From Porphyra umbilicalis (lineage: Eukaryota; Rhodophyta; Bangiophyceae; Bangiales; Bangiaceae), in assembly GCA_002049455.2 (NCBI GenBank), contig KV918815.1, positions 124,001 to 188,000 of the forward strand: a DNA stretch of 64,000 nucleotides. The letters run 5' to 3'. The notes beneath the pieces were generated by a model. That model was not told the DNA's origin. It ran no database searches and saw nothing but the letters and a program-made list of their open reading frames with translations. This document shows positions 21,404-33,240 of the stretch, piece by piece. Position 1 is the first letter of the stretch. Every line of letters starts with the position of its first letter. The position numbers were made by a program, and so were the translations under genes.

Positions 21404-22142
21404 AACCCGCGGATTTTTTGCCACACGCTCTCTTAGCACACCATTAGTGGTACCTAATACACGATCCAACCCCAACTACACGATCCAACCCTACTAATCC
21501 ACAATCCAACCCTGGCATTACCGGTACTCATCGTTTGAGGGTACCCGATGTCCGACGATGGCAGGTCCAGGCTGGATTTTGCGGTGCCGCTGGAGGCGCT
21601 GCGCTGGTGCCGAGCGCCCCCTTCTCCCTCCCCCCAGATGGCTGCGGTGGAGGGGCGCTGCCAGGGGCGGTGCTTCTGCTGGTTGGCCGAAGGGCGCGCC
21701 GGCGCGTGCCGGCATTCATACCCCGGTCCTTCGACTATCAGGGTATAGATGAAGGGGGGGGGGGTCGGCATGACAAGAAGGTGCCGTCCGCCCCGTACAC
21801 CGCCCCACCCTGACCAGCGCAGCCCGGTGGCCGGCGCGGACGTACCTCCCTTTGTCCCGCGCTGGTCGGAGCTTCCCCGGAGCGGCGCGTCGGCGGGCCT
21901 GCCTGCACCACCGCCCCCCCCCCTCCTCGCCCCCGCTTTCCGCCAGCCCTCGCTGCCGTTGGCGACGCCGCCGACTGCTGTGGCTGTCGGCATGGGCGCC
22001 TATGGTCTATATCCTTCCCCCTCGCGCCCCCCCACCCCCGCTCTTGCAACCCGGGGAGCTGCCTGGCCGGCGGGCCTGGCGCGGGCGAGGGCCCGTCGCC
22101 ATGGCCACACCCGCCGCTCAATGACGACCGCGGCAGCGGCCC
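21404..22142. other. Junction DNA and 3' flank of TTC27-like copy A
   Basis: 21,404-21,525 is the reverse complement of 38,298-38,425 (shared string TAGTGGTACCTAATAC). From 21,537 (GAGGGTACCCGATG) the sequence matches 60,701 onward, the start of the distal duplicated block. It is very GC-rich with C runs. The TTC27-like reading ends near 22,143 and I could not extend it into this stretch. Confidence 0.55.
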
Positions 22143-23450
22143 CTAGCCGCCGGCCGGCCGATGGCCCACCTGGCGGTGGCTGTTGTAATAGCCGCGGCCG
22201 TCTCCGCCGCCAACTGCCCCCCCCACGGGCCCACACTCGACGAGGGCGCGCCCCAGGTTGTTCCACGCCTGCCCATTCTCGGGCTGCTGCTGGACGACGC
22301 GGGTGAAGGCGCGGGCGGCGGCGAGCGCCCCCCCCCCCCCAGCGACAGGTGGGCGACCCCCAGGGCAAACCACGCATCGGGCTGGAAGGCATTGACGCCG
22401 AGCGCGGCGGCCCAGTGGCCCGCCGCGTCGCCGTGCCGCCCGTCTACGGCGGCGGCGGCGTCGAGCGCCCGCTGCGCCCGCGCGGACCGGCCGCGGCTCT
22501 CCCGCCAGGCCAGCTGGTAGCACAGCGCCGACCGCGTCACGTCGCCCAGCACACACAGCAGCCGCGGGCGGCCGGCAGTCACCCGCGGATCCCCCCCGTC
22601 GGCGGCCGCCAGGCGGGTGCGAACGAGCGCCTCGGCGACGTCCGCATTGCCCAGCAGCGTTTCGCAGTCGATAAGCTCGTCCACAAAGTCCAGCCCTTCG
22701 AAGATCTCCATGACGCAGCGGACGAGCCCCAGCCGGCCGAGGACGCCCGTGGAGGTGAGCCGCACCGCCCACGCGGGCGGCATCCCCGACGCCCACGCCA
22801 GCCGCCGCCGCTCATCTGCCGCCGCCGCCCGCGACGCTGCCGGAGCGGCGGCCATGGGGTCGGCCACAAAATCCACAACCGCCGCCGTCAGGGCGAGGAT
22901 GCGCTCCTGAAAGCGGCCCCGGTCGGCCTCGCCGCCGCAGCGGAGGAGGAGCGCCTGGGCGAAGACCATGGAGCTGGCGCCCTCGCCGGGGGTGGCGGCG
23001 ACGGCCGCCACCCGGGCGGCATAGGCCGCCCGCTCCCCGTCGGCCAGTGGGTCGGCGCCAATGGAGCTGATCCCATGGACAGCACAACCGCCTGCTCGGG
23101 GACGGAGAGGGCGCCGCCAGCGACCCAGGGGGGGGGGGGGGGGGACCCGTCGGCCGCCGCGTCGGCGGCGGCGCGCTCTTTTTCCGCCCCCGCCTGTGCC
23201 GTCTCGAGCGCCGCCGCCGCGTCGTCGCCGTCGGGGGTGTCGGGGGGGGGGGGGGGGCGGCGCCGGCGGCGGCGCCTGCAGAGGAAGTGGCGGGGGTGCC
23301 GCCGCCGAGGCGCGCATAGCCGAGCACGTCCGAGTAGTCCAGCGGCACGTCTGACGGCAGCGGCCAGTCGCCACTGAGGGGGGCGGCCGCCGCCGCGGGC
23401 GGCGGCTCGGCAGTGCCGCCCACCCCAGCATCGTCACTGCCGTCGCTGCC

Positions 23451-23481
<31 letters not shown>

Positions 23482-25305
23482 CCGCACCCAGCCTTGCCCA
23501 CTAGCCGGGCCGTGGCCGAGCGGACGTCAGTACTGCCGTCACCGCCACTCCCCCCACCCCCCCCCAGCGCCATCACTGCCCCCCCCCGCCTCCCCCGGAC
23601 CCCGCCGCAACACGACGGCAGTCCGCTGCGCCAGTGGCCGCACCTGGTACTTGGTTCGCACGCCAACGGCGCCCGACAGGTTCACCCGCACGGCGAGCGC
23701 GGCGGCCGCCGCCTCCATCGTCGCCGCCGCCCCCTTCCCGTCGCACAGCTCCCGCAGCGTGTGGGCGGCCTCCACCCACAGGAGGGCGAGCATGTCGGGG
23801 GCGGCAGCCGCCAGCCACTCGAGCGTCGATGCCGGGGCGGCGTCGCTGCCGTCACTGCCATCGTCGCTGTCGCTGCCGTCGCCGCCGTCGCAGCCGCCAC
23901 CCTCACTCCCGTCACTGTCTGAAAAGGCCACGTCTGGCAGCAGCGCGTCGTCGGCGCCGTCAGCGGCGCCCTCCTCCCCCCCGTAGGCGGTACCAGCCGG
24001 CACCCCCTCCCCATACACCCCCCCCCCCCCGTGTCGGCCAGCGGCCCCACCCGTGCCGGCCGCAGCACCGCCCCCCACCCCAGCAGATCCTCTAGGCCCC
24101 CCATTACCGCCCGCAAGAGGGACGGGACGGGGCCGCGCAGGAGGGCACCGTGCAGCCCCGCCGCCCGTGCCGTCCACAGGGGGCGAGAGGAATGGCGGGG
24201 GGAGGGGGCGACGGCGCCCCAGCTGCCGCCGCCGCCCACCCCTCCCCGCCGCCGCCGCCGTCGTCGCGGCCGCCGCCGCCCCCAGCCACCAGCCAGTCCA
24301 GGGCGGCGCGGGCGACAGCGAGGGCGCCGGCGCGGACAACCCCCCGCACCACATCCTCCCCGTCTTCCGATCGGTCCACCCACGGGGCCGGCGGCGGCGC
24401 CCTCCCCCCCCCCTCCCCCCCCTCCCTCTCCCTGGCGGCGGGACCCGGTGCGGGTGCGGGGGGCGCTCCAGCCGCCGCCGCCGCCGCCGCCGCCGGACTG
24501 GGCCCGCCCCCCCCCCCTAGCGCGGCCGAAACCACCGCCTCTGCCGCCGCCGCCGCCGCGGCGTCGGCGGGGACGGCGTCGTCCAGCGGCGGCCTCATCC
24601 AATTGTCCCGCACATAGGTGGCCAAGAGGGCGAGGGCGCCCGCATAGGCCGGCAGCTGCGCCGCCCAAAATCCGGTGGGCGGCGGCGGGGTGGGGGGGGG
24701 AGGCGGCGGCGGCGGTGGCAGGGGCGGCGGGGAGGACACCCCTGGCGGCGGCGGCGGCGGCGGCGGCGGTTGCGCCGGGCGCGCCGTCGGGCCCGCCGGC
24801 GGCGCCCCTGCCGGCGGCGACGACCCCCGAGTCCCCCGCCGCGGCGACGGCGTTGCAAAGGGCAGAGGCCACGGCCGGGAGGCCGAGCACCGGCGCCGGG
24901 TCCCCCGCCGCCAGCTCCACCACTGCTGCCAGCAGCCGCCCGTGGTCGGTGGTGACGGCGGGGATGCCGCGCGCGAGGCCGTCTACGGCGGCGGGCGTTG
25001 GCGGCGCGGGGGTGGCGAGGAGGAGGTCCAGCCGCCGCCCGAGGCGGGCGGCCAACATCGCTTCGAGCTCCGCGCTAGCGGCGGCAGCGGCGACGGTGGG
25101 GCCATCGACGACAGCCCGCCGCCGCCGCCGCCGCCGTCGCAGCCACCACCCGTCGCAGTCGCGGCGATGGCGGTCGCGACAGCGGCGGCAGCCGCGGCAG
25201 GGGGGGCGGCGGTGGCGCTGCCGGCGCCCTTCCCTGCTCCCAACGGCGGCGGAGCTCGTCCACCGTCAGACCGTGGTGGGCGCGAGGAGTGAGGAGGCCC
25301 CGCAA
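22143..25305 (-). CDS. TTC27: TTC27-like tetratricopeptide protein, copy A, frame changes at homopolymers, C-terminus missing
   Basis: Read piecewise, this strand follows the TTC27/Emw1 family. LATYVRDNWMRP matches the N-terminal Leu-x-x-Phe-Val-x-x-Asn-Trp motif. An LRELCDG stretch followed by GVRTKYQVRPLAQ matches the central region before the repeats, and SDVPLDYSDVLGYARL matches the conserved Leu-x-Asp-Asp region. Then come GMPPAWAVRLTSTGVLGRLG, the repeats with LLCVLGDVTRSAL and AWRESRGRSARAQRALD, FQPDAWFALGVAHLSLG and AWNNLGRALVECG. These are among the best conserved motifs of the family, thought to act in RNA or chromatin-linked assembly. The frame changes several times, always at runs of G or C. 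Recognisable homology stops near 22,143, so roughly the last third of the usual 800-plus residues is absent. Long Gly, Pro and Ala inserts are lineage-specific. A second copy is at 61,300-64,000. Confidence 0.85.
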
Positions 25306-26732
25306 CGGGCTGGGCCGCCGTCAACGCTGCCGCCGCGTCCACCCGGGGGCGGCGCCGCCTTGGACCATGCGATATCGCGCGTGACGGGCGGTGCGGCCGC
25401 CGGCGGGGGCACCCACACGCGCGCGCAGGCGAGTGCGTGCGGCTGGTCGCCTCGTCGGTGCGGCGGCCGACCGCGCCCCGGCCGTGTTGGTCGCGGGCGG
25501 TCGCGCACGGACGCGTGCGCGGGGGGGGTGTCGGGCGTGTGCGGCCACCGCGGTGGTGACCTTGACGACAGCGGTGGTGCGGCCGTCGGCAGCTCCCGCG
25601 GGCCGTCCGGAAGCTCTCTCCTCCAGGACGATGGGTCGCGAGCGTCTGCTTGAAAATTCAAACAGAATGTGCCTTGGTTGTCATGTGGAGCGCCATCGCC
25701 GGACTTCACCACAAATGCAGTCCACGAGTCTGACCAGATCAACGCTTCCGGGGGTCTGAATGCACCTCCGTCATTCTGAGGCAACTGACCCAGACATCCT
25801 ACGATAAGCGACGTACGGCGTCCGTATGACCGCGGCTGACATGCTACAAACAAGAAAAGCTACAGAAAGTGCTGGACGTGAGTTGCGCACCGAACCATGC
25901 CCAAAGGATCCGCAGCAGTGATCGATACACTGCGTACCGCCCGGAAAGGTGTGCACACGGGGCCAACGTGCACTGGAGAAAAAAGAAAGTTATGTGAGTG
26001 ACCCCATGCGCGTGTTGAAAAGTACCCTAGACTAAAGTCTTGGAAAGAAAACATAGCATTTACTGCCTCCACGTCCTCAGTTTTTCCTGCGGAAGTGGAT
26101 GTGGGCCAATCAGCGCATGACACCTACCCAACAGGCGAGATGCCCTTGAGTCCACTCCCAGTGTGAAGGCAAGTCTCTGATCTGTCTTTGGCACTCATGC
26201 GCATGAGATGACATCTGAAAAGCCCAGTTCGAAGAAGATGCGGTTTACTGCCCGTGCCGATAGCGGTCGGATGGGTTCTCTTCATATCATTGGGTTCAAA
26301 TCAGAGCGCTGATCACGATGATGTCGAAAACATACGGTCCACCCAAGACTATCAACAAACGAACCCATATTAATTGGGTTGCCATCGTGGACGGCAGAGC
26401 TCGTGCTGTCCGGTCCTGCAGACCGTACATCATGGTTGTATGCAGAACCTCCTTTACAATATAGTTGTTGACGTCCAGGGCCGGCCCTCAAGGTGCTTGG
26501 AAACATGAGGGGCGAAAGGACAGGCGGCAGGATGGCGGCACAGCGATCAAGAGCACCGTGCGGGATGATCCGGCGACGGGCGGACGTGGCGGCGAGGAAG
26601 GCGGGCTCCCAAATCGCCGCTCCGACAAGTGAGTGTTGACCAGAGCCACCGGAGGCCACACCAGAATCGCGGCGCTTTCAGGCAACTTCTGTAATGGCAT
26701 CTTGCTTGCAAATCCAAAAGAGCCACATTGAC
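25306..26732. other. Upstream of TTC27-like copy A, no gene supported
   Basis: GC content is high to about 25,620 and then falls. The promoter of the minus-strand TTC27-like gene would lie at the left. No coherent frame was seen. At 26,733-26,740 is TAGGCGTG, one end of a CACGCCTA-type element whose other end I could not find. Confidence 0.4.
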
Positions 26733-27170
26733 TAGGCGTGGGGCCCGGACGGTGCCTGCCCCCTTACCTCCCCCCACCGCCCCTAGTTGGGCGCGGTGAC
26801 CGCGCGCGGCGACTACGGGGGTTGAACACGCCCGCAATGACCCGTAAGTGATAGTGCCTGAGCGCCGGCTTCTGTTGCGGCGGCCCGTCGGCCTGCCATC
26901 TACAGGGGCGGTTAGAGGTGCGCTGCGCGGCGGAGTGAAGGCCCCTCCCGTCGGCGTCGCGCGACGCCGGCGAGCCTCCGCCGCTGCGGTGCCGGCGGCG
27001 GCACCCTTTTTTTCCCCGCCCCACGTTTCCCCCGCGTCGGCAACATGGCTGTACGTGCCCCTGTGCGCGCTCGCGGCTATAGAGTCGGCCGGCGTGCCCG
27101 GTGTCGATGCGTCGCCAAGCACGCCACCGCCCTGAAGGCCAGGGTATTGCAAGCACGTGCCTGGAATTGA
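26733..27170 (-). repeat. Inverted partial copy of the dispersed GC-rich module
   Basis: 26,742-27,170 is the reverse complement of the module seen at 10,918 and 17,093, ending at AGGCACGTGC. On its distal side it abuts the terminus TAGGCGTG, as the copy at 33,240 abuts CACGCCTA. The same module therefore has a CACGCCTA end joined to it twice, at slightly different points. Confidence 0.7.
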
Positions 27171-28217
27171 TCCCATGTGGAAATCGCCGATCCCAGCGTT
27201 CCTTCATATGAAACCGGTTGATTTGGTGCCTACAAACTCGGGCTGTCGCGCTTCCCCTCCAGACCATGCAGAATGGGAACATCGGCGCAAGCTCTGCTAG
27301 GGGACAACGCCCTTCGCATGGTTGCTACAGAAAGACCGTGAAAGAAGTGAACAAGGAAAGCCTATTCTGGTAGGCCCAACGTCGGTCCCCCCCTCCCCCC
27401 CCCCCCCAGAAAGCCAGCCAGCGGCGATTTCTTTTTGCATTGACTGGACAAAGGCGCCCTGTTGGCACCACCGTGGTCCTTCTCTGCCGCTCTCAACATG
27501 AGATAATGACCGCGAGGATCAAGGGAGTCCATGTACACTCCCTAATTAGGCTCTTGGCGCACTGGGGGCTGCCGGAGTTTCAACCAGCAGTTACTCCGAC
27601 TGGGCCAAAAAAAGGTGGTGGGGGATGTTACGAGTTGACCTTCGTCCAGCCTCCCCCCCCCTTCCCCTCCCTTTTTTTTCCCCTGATATCTTCGTACGCC
27701 TTTCCATCATCCATAAGGCCACCACCTCGTCGTTTTTGTGATTTCTTCTGCAACCTTTGACACCCCTGTGTGCCCGAGCGCTCACTGCCTCTGAAGGGGG
27801 ACTGTCCCACAAAAAAAACCCGGAAAGATGTCGGAGTGAGTCCCACATTGACGTGCCACCGTCTTCCCTACGTCTTCCCGTGTGCTTCGAGATACCTGGG
27901 CGCAGGCGGCGCGACTTTCCACGCCCAGGCAGCGGCCTCTTCCCAACCCTGTGGTAGTCCCCCTGGGCGCACAAAAGCTTGCCGTAATCACGCTCTTATG
28001 AAGTTTTGACCCAGAGTTGAAGCTCCATATGCTGCCCCACGACTAAACCGTCACCGCTGAGCTCATTTCTGAAGGCAGAATTGCTATCCGGCCAGCGATT
28101 TCCTCAGTGCACGGCAGTGAAAAGTGGGATCACTTGATCCCCTGGGGATCAATTGATCACAATGGTAGAATAGACACGAGCGGGGGGTATTCATGAATCG
28201 CGCGAGTCCGTGTCACG
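27171..28217. other. End of duplication unit 1, no gene supported
   Basis: It contains a C run at 27,390-27,407 and pyrimidine-rich DNA. At 28,126-28,160 there are two near-palindromes: GATCACTTGATC, and GGATCAATTGATC, which recurs at 35,290-35,520. No coherent reading frame was found. Confidence 0.4.
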
Positions 28218-28271
28218 ATATTGGGTTGATTTAAGCAGCCGACGACAACAGGCGCTTGCGGGCACTGCGCA

Positions 28272-28980
28272 GCGCAGTGGGGCTTAGACCGTGTACCTTA
28301 CGGATCTGCTGATTCCGTGTTGCAGGCTGTTGCAGGATCTTCACAGTCTGCCAAATGGCTGCAGGTCGGGCCATTTTGTGCTGGCAGCCTGCTGGTTGAA
28401 CAGATATCTGGCAGATCGGCACGCATGTTTTCTGCTCATTCTCTGCTTGTCTGGATCATCCAAATGCTGGGACGATGCTCAGCTCGTGCTGTTCTTCTGC
28501 TAAACGCTGGTCTAATTTCTTAGAGGCGTGGAGTTAACTCGTTTCTACCAATGGGAAGCCATCATGGTCATCCTGCAGCAGACTTGATGCTGAAGACCTG
28601 CGCTGCAAGTGCAGCCCAGTTGCAGGTTTCCACAGACCCGGCGCAGAAAATGTGCGCTGCAACAACCTGCAACATTTTACCAGCAGATTTCCTGCAGGTC
28701 AAAAACAATAAAGGTTTATCCTGGGCAGAAAAAAACGGGGGATCACGCTGGAACTTTTTGGCACAAGATCCTCGCACCGTCACAGTGCTTTCCATAAAAG
28801 AAAAGCACCGGTCCTCCGATTGTTTTGCAAAAGTGCACGACAATGAGCTGCTCAGCAGATCTCTGCTGCAGGAAATCATGCTGCTCGTGGCTCACGCGGC
28901 CACTTTTCCAGATCTGCAAGCCGTCTGCAACACGCCTTTGCAGGGGATTCGCAGATCTGTAAGGTACACGGTCTAAGCCC
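28272..28980. mobile_element. MITE-like DNA transposon, 709 bp, possible 9-bp target duplication
   Basis: The inverted ends share GGGCTTAGACCGTGTACC and continue to a GATCTGC motif. CACTGCGCA is present on both sides (28263-28271 and 28981-28989). The uninterrupted site is seen in copy 1 near 11,860. A 9-bp duplication would suggest a Mutator-like element. However, the flank is itself complementary to the terminus (GCGCAGTG), so the ends could be placed differently. The interior is dense in GCAG, CTGCA and AGATCTGC motifs, likely subterminal binding repeats. No transposase is encoded. Confidence 0.75.
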
Positions 28981-29735
28981 CACTGCGCAAAGGGAAAGGG
29001 GGGGGGGCGACCAACCCGCCGCGCCGACACTGTCAGCATGGGCGTGCGCGGGGACGGGCGAAAGACACCGGCCAATATGAGTGCGTGAGAAGGAGGTACC
29101 CCAGACGGGCGGTGAGAGCGGGTCGATACGGCGGTGATAGAGACGGGGCGCGGCGCGCAGTGCCGCGCCGGAAGATGACCAGGTATCCAGTACCGCCGCA
29201 TCCACGAGGGCCCCCCCCCCACAGACATCCGCGTGCCTTGACTTGGTCGCGGCTGCTGCGGCCCGACGCGGCAGCCGAGAGGTTTCCGCGCCGCCGATGG
29301 GGGGGAAGTCGCCGCCGCCGACGGGCAGGCGTCGCCAGCGGGAAGGAGGACGGCGCCAACAGTCGCGTCATACCGCCAACGATTACGAGGCGGGGGGCCG
29401 CCACCACGACGGCAGCGCCCACAACGGCGGCAACATGCCGCCGTCGTGAGGGGGAGATGTTGGGGGGGGGGGGGGGAGGAGGGCGGCCGTAGGGGGGAGG
29501 TGCTGGCCCCTACGGCGACAGCGGTCGGGGGTTCTGCGCCGGGGGGGCGCACCCCCCCTCGGTTTCCCTCCTTTTAATCGTCAGGCAACCGTGTACCACC
29601 TTGCTCCCCAGAACTACTGCATTCTCCCCAACCGGCCACCGGCCATCCCCCCCCGCCCCCGCCCCGGCGGGGGGGATGGCTAGCTCAGCCGGTGCACCCC
29701 TCCTTCGCTCCCCCCCTCCCCCCTTCCGGACGCGT

Positions 29736-31014
29736 TCAGTCGACGAACGCGCACGTGGAGAGCCTGCCCATCAGCTCCCAATTAGGCCGAAGGATAGCGG
29801 GGGCAATGTTGTCTGTCCGCACACACCCGGCTGTGTTGCATACCTCTGCCACCAGTACCCTGCGAATGTCACCGCACTTATTTCTGTTCTCCCGAGAACA
29901 GTGGCGTGCAAAACAAGAGGGGCGCGCCGATGGGAGGTACAGCGACGGCTGCGTGGTCTCAGCCACCAGCTCGAGGGGGCCTCGCGGCCTGGTGTACCAC
30001 CTGTACGTCATACCGGTGGGGCGGGTGCCATTGCCCACCCGCCGCCGCCCGCCGCCGCGGTTGTTGGCTGAGACGGTGACGGTGACGGGTAACCCCATGA
30101 CGGTGGGCGGGTACACGCCGCGCACCATATTGGGGGGCTCCGTGTCCTGGTTGACCAGCGAGAGGTTGGCCGCCGACACGGAGAGGGTGGTGGCGCCGCC
30201 CACCCTGTCCTCCGTGCTACTCACCAGCCCGCTGGTCTCGGTACACGCTGTGCGGCTTACCTCCACGTACGCCACCGCCCCGTCATCAGCGGCCGTCACG
30301 CCCCCAGACAGAATCCGATTCTCAATCGTTGTGACGTTGAAAACGGGGGCGGAGCGGCGGGTCGTCTTGTCTGCCCGCCGCACGACGGCCACCAGCCGAA
30401 AGCCCGGGAGGGGGTCTCGAGGGTTTGGCGACACGTCCTTCGAGAGGGACACGGTGGTGGAGAGGGTGACCCCATCGCCGGGTGCCAGCGCCAGGCGCTG
30501 CGGGGGCAGCGGGGTCGCCATTTTCATCCGCAGCGGGGACCTCCCCAGGAACACACTTGCCTCCGAGCGGGTGCAAACGGGTACACCCGTGGAGGAGGGG
30601 ACCACGCACAGCTCTGCGTAAAAGGAGCGGGGCCCGCACGACGGGGGGGACCCTTCCGCGTTGCCAGTCGCAATCGGCGGTCCCTCCCGGATCTTGACGA
30701 CGCCCTCGTACTCGAGGCGGGGCGCCCCCGCCGCCGGGACAAGGGTAGAGTAGACCTGCAAGCGGGCCTCGACAAACTTCAGTGGGCCGCCGGGGGGCCC
30801 GACCGTTGGACAGCGCCGGGCGGAGACGATCCACAACCAGGTGTACGATCGAAAGATCGACTTCGGGTTGGGTGCGAATATGGTGAGTCTCGGCGCAGGA
30901 ACCCCGCAGCCGCCGGGCGCCGCGGTGGGGATGGGCAGCCCAGGCGGGGGGGGGGGGACGCCGCCGTCGGCGGCAGCAGCGTCGGCGACGGGGGGGGGGT
31001 CGGTGCCCGCGCCC

Positions 31015-31064
<50 letters not shown>

Positions 31065-31227
31065 GGCGGCGGCGGCGGGGCTGCCGCTGCGGTCGCCCCC
31101 CCCCCCCGCCCGTGGCGGCGGCCAGGGCCGCCGCCGCCACCCCTACGGCCAAAGCAGCAACGGCGACGGCCCGGTGGTGACGGGAGCGGCTGCGGCGGCG
31201 GGCGGCCGCCCACCCGGCGGAGGCCAT
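29736..31227 (-). CDS. Secreted protein with Ig-like C-terminal region, copy 2, frame change in linker
   Basis: The ATG at 31227 gives the same signal peptide as copy 1 (basic n-region, AVAVAALAVGVAAAALAAAT core). The ectodomain is read from about 30,836 to the stop at 29,736 in another frame; the change lies in the CGG/G-run linker. The ectodomain is almost identical to copy 1 up to the Ig-like motif. The last 60 or so residues then differ strongly between conserved cysteines (SCFARHCSRENRNKC against SCFAQYCSQPNRRRC). It ends in the same CAFVD. It could be a pseudogene or an intact gene with a miscounted homopolymer. The function is unknown, probably extracellular. Confidence 0.6.
31015..31078. 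repeat. CGG trinucleotide array, copy 2
   Basis: It is the shorter counterpart of the array at 15,301-15,433, in the linker of the second secreted-protein gene. Confidence 0.85.
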
Positions 31228-31239
31228 GGCCACCGCCCC

Positions 31240-33240
31240 CGCTGCCAAAAGTCGAAGTCGGGGGGGGGGGGGTGTGTGCGGGGAATGAAGGGACGACAGC
31301 GGGTGGGGTGGGGGTGGGGGTTTGTGGCGGGGAGTGGGGGGCTGCTCATGGGGGGGGGGGGTGGGGAGGAGGGGCGGGGGGAGGAACCGTCGGTGGCTGA
31401 TAACTCCGGGGCGGGGGGGTGTGGGGGGGAGCTCTGGGCGAGTCGCGGGCGGCAGCGCAGGCGGCGGGCACAGGCCCTGGGGGGTGGGGCGGGCACGGGC
31501 GGGTGGGGCGGGCACGGGCGGGTGGGGCGGGCACGGGGGGGTGGCCCTGGCGCTGGCGGGTGTCGGGGGAGGGGGGCGCGGGAAGAGGGGGCGCCTTGGG
31601 GTCCCTTCCCACCGCCGCCCCCCCCCTGCCCGGGGGGTGCTCGGGGGGCAGCGGCGGGACACCCCCCCCGCCCCCGCCCCCCTGCCAAGGACGGACAGTA
31701 TCGCGAGGGTGGGGGGGGGGCGGGGGGACGGGGGTCCCCTGCCAACGCGGCGGCGTGGGCGGACAGGGGGGGACGGGGCGCGGCGGGCTCGCAACTGGTC
31801 GGCGGTGCCTCGAGGCGGGGGGGGGGGGGCACGACGGGAGGAGCAGTGCTCAAGCCAAGGGGGGGGGGGCGCCGCGCAGTGGTGCTTATCGTGTGTTCAC
31901 GCGCAAACGCGTTTTTCTGGTGAAAAGCTCCGAAACCCCCTCCGCAAGGCCCTCCGCAAGGACGTCGATTTGTGGAAGAACTGTAGAGGAACTCCGAGAG
32001 AGGCCGCAAGAGTTGGTGGCTTACATTTCACGGGGCGACCCACAGGTTCGTGCAGATAAAATCTCCAGCTGCCAACGGCGACACGCAGCCAATCGCCATG
32101 ACGGCTAAGGGTCACCATGATCCAATCGTCAAACAAAATCGACCGCGTCACCGCATGTGTGGCTGTTGTTGGCCAGCTGCACGGGCTGCTGACTGCTGGG
32201 AGATTGTCAATGCCTACGGCGTCAGCGACATGGTCGTTCTATAGCTAGGCCTCCTCCGTAAGATGCTGACGTCTCAACTATTTGCGACGTGCAGGGAAGC
32301 GGCGACCTGGCTGAGGGAAGGCTATGGCCGTGCTCAGCGCCTCGAGACGGTTCGGATGGTGTAAAGTTGACAAACCGGACAACGCGCTCTTCCGCTGCGC
32401 AAGTTGTTGTGGGCGAATTCGCCCTTTCCGGCGCCATCCAGGCGGGTCCGCAAGCTTTCTATGGAGCTTTTTACAATAATTGCGCGTTTGCGCGTGAACA
32501 CACGATGAGCACCACTGCGCCGCTAGGCCCGGTGGGGCCGTCGCGCCAGCGGGGCCAGTGTGTCAGCGGGTAGAGCGGCCGCGGGGATGCCACGGGGTAG
32601 ATAGCCGCGGCGTCACAGTGGGGGGCGGGCGCTGCCACGGAAGTCGCGCTGCCGGGGGGGCGAGGCGGGTGGGCAGTGTGTCAAGCGGGCGGGGGGCAGC
32701 CAGACGGACGCGGGGCTGACGCGCGTCGAGCAAAAGGCCCTGTTGTCGATTCCAGGCACGTGCGTGCAATACCCTGTGGCGTTCAGGGCGGTGGCGCGCT
32801 CGGCGACGCATCGACACGGGGCACGCCGGCCCGCCCCATGGCCGCGAGCGCGCACGGGGGCACGTACAGCCACGTTGCCGTGGCGGGGAGCGCGCGGGGC
32901 GGGGAAAGGGGTGCCGCCGCCGCCACGACAGCGGCGGCGGCCCGCCGGCGTCGCGCGACGCCCACCAGAGGGGCCGTCACTCTGCCGCGCAGCGCACCTG
33001 CGCACGGCGGGCGGGGCGGCCGACACTGCGCACGGGCGGGCGGGTGGGATCGACCGCTGCGCGACGGGGCGCCTTCAACGGCGCCGCTCGATGGCGTCAG
33101 TAAATGCCGACGAGCCGCCGCTACAGACGCTGGCGCGCAGGCACGATCACCCGCGGGTCATCGTGGGCGGGTCGAACCCCGGAAGTCGCCGCGCGCGGTC
33201 GCCGCGCGCAACTCGGGGCGGTCGGGGGGGGCAGGGGGGC
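31240..33240. repeat. Duplicated 5' flank and dispersed module, third copy
   Basis: It corresponds to 15,600-17,560 and includes the 600-bp stretch with short inverted GTGTTCACGCGC-type ends (31,890-32,500). The module stops at 33,240, where the CACGCCTA element begins. Its tail resumes at 35,565. No coding region is supported. Confidence 0.65.

Noticed and set aside
21380-21420. tRNA gene suggested by GGTTCGAACCC followed by a T run
   Set aside because: No acceptor, D or anticodon stem could be drawn upstream. The string is part of the 27-bp repeat and the T-stem does not pair fully.
24031-25653. 540-codon open frame on the plus strand
   Set aside because: It is antisense to the TTC27-like gene, whose conserved motifs are on the minus strand. 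It is an Arg/Pro shadow of GC-rich coding DNA.
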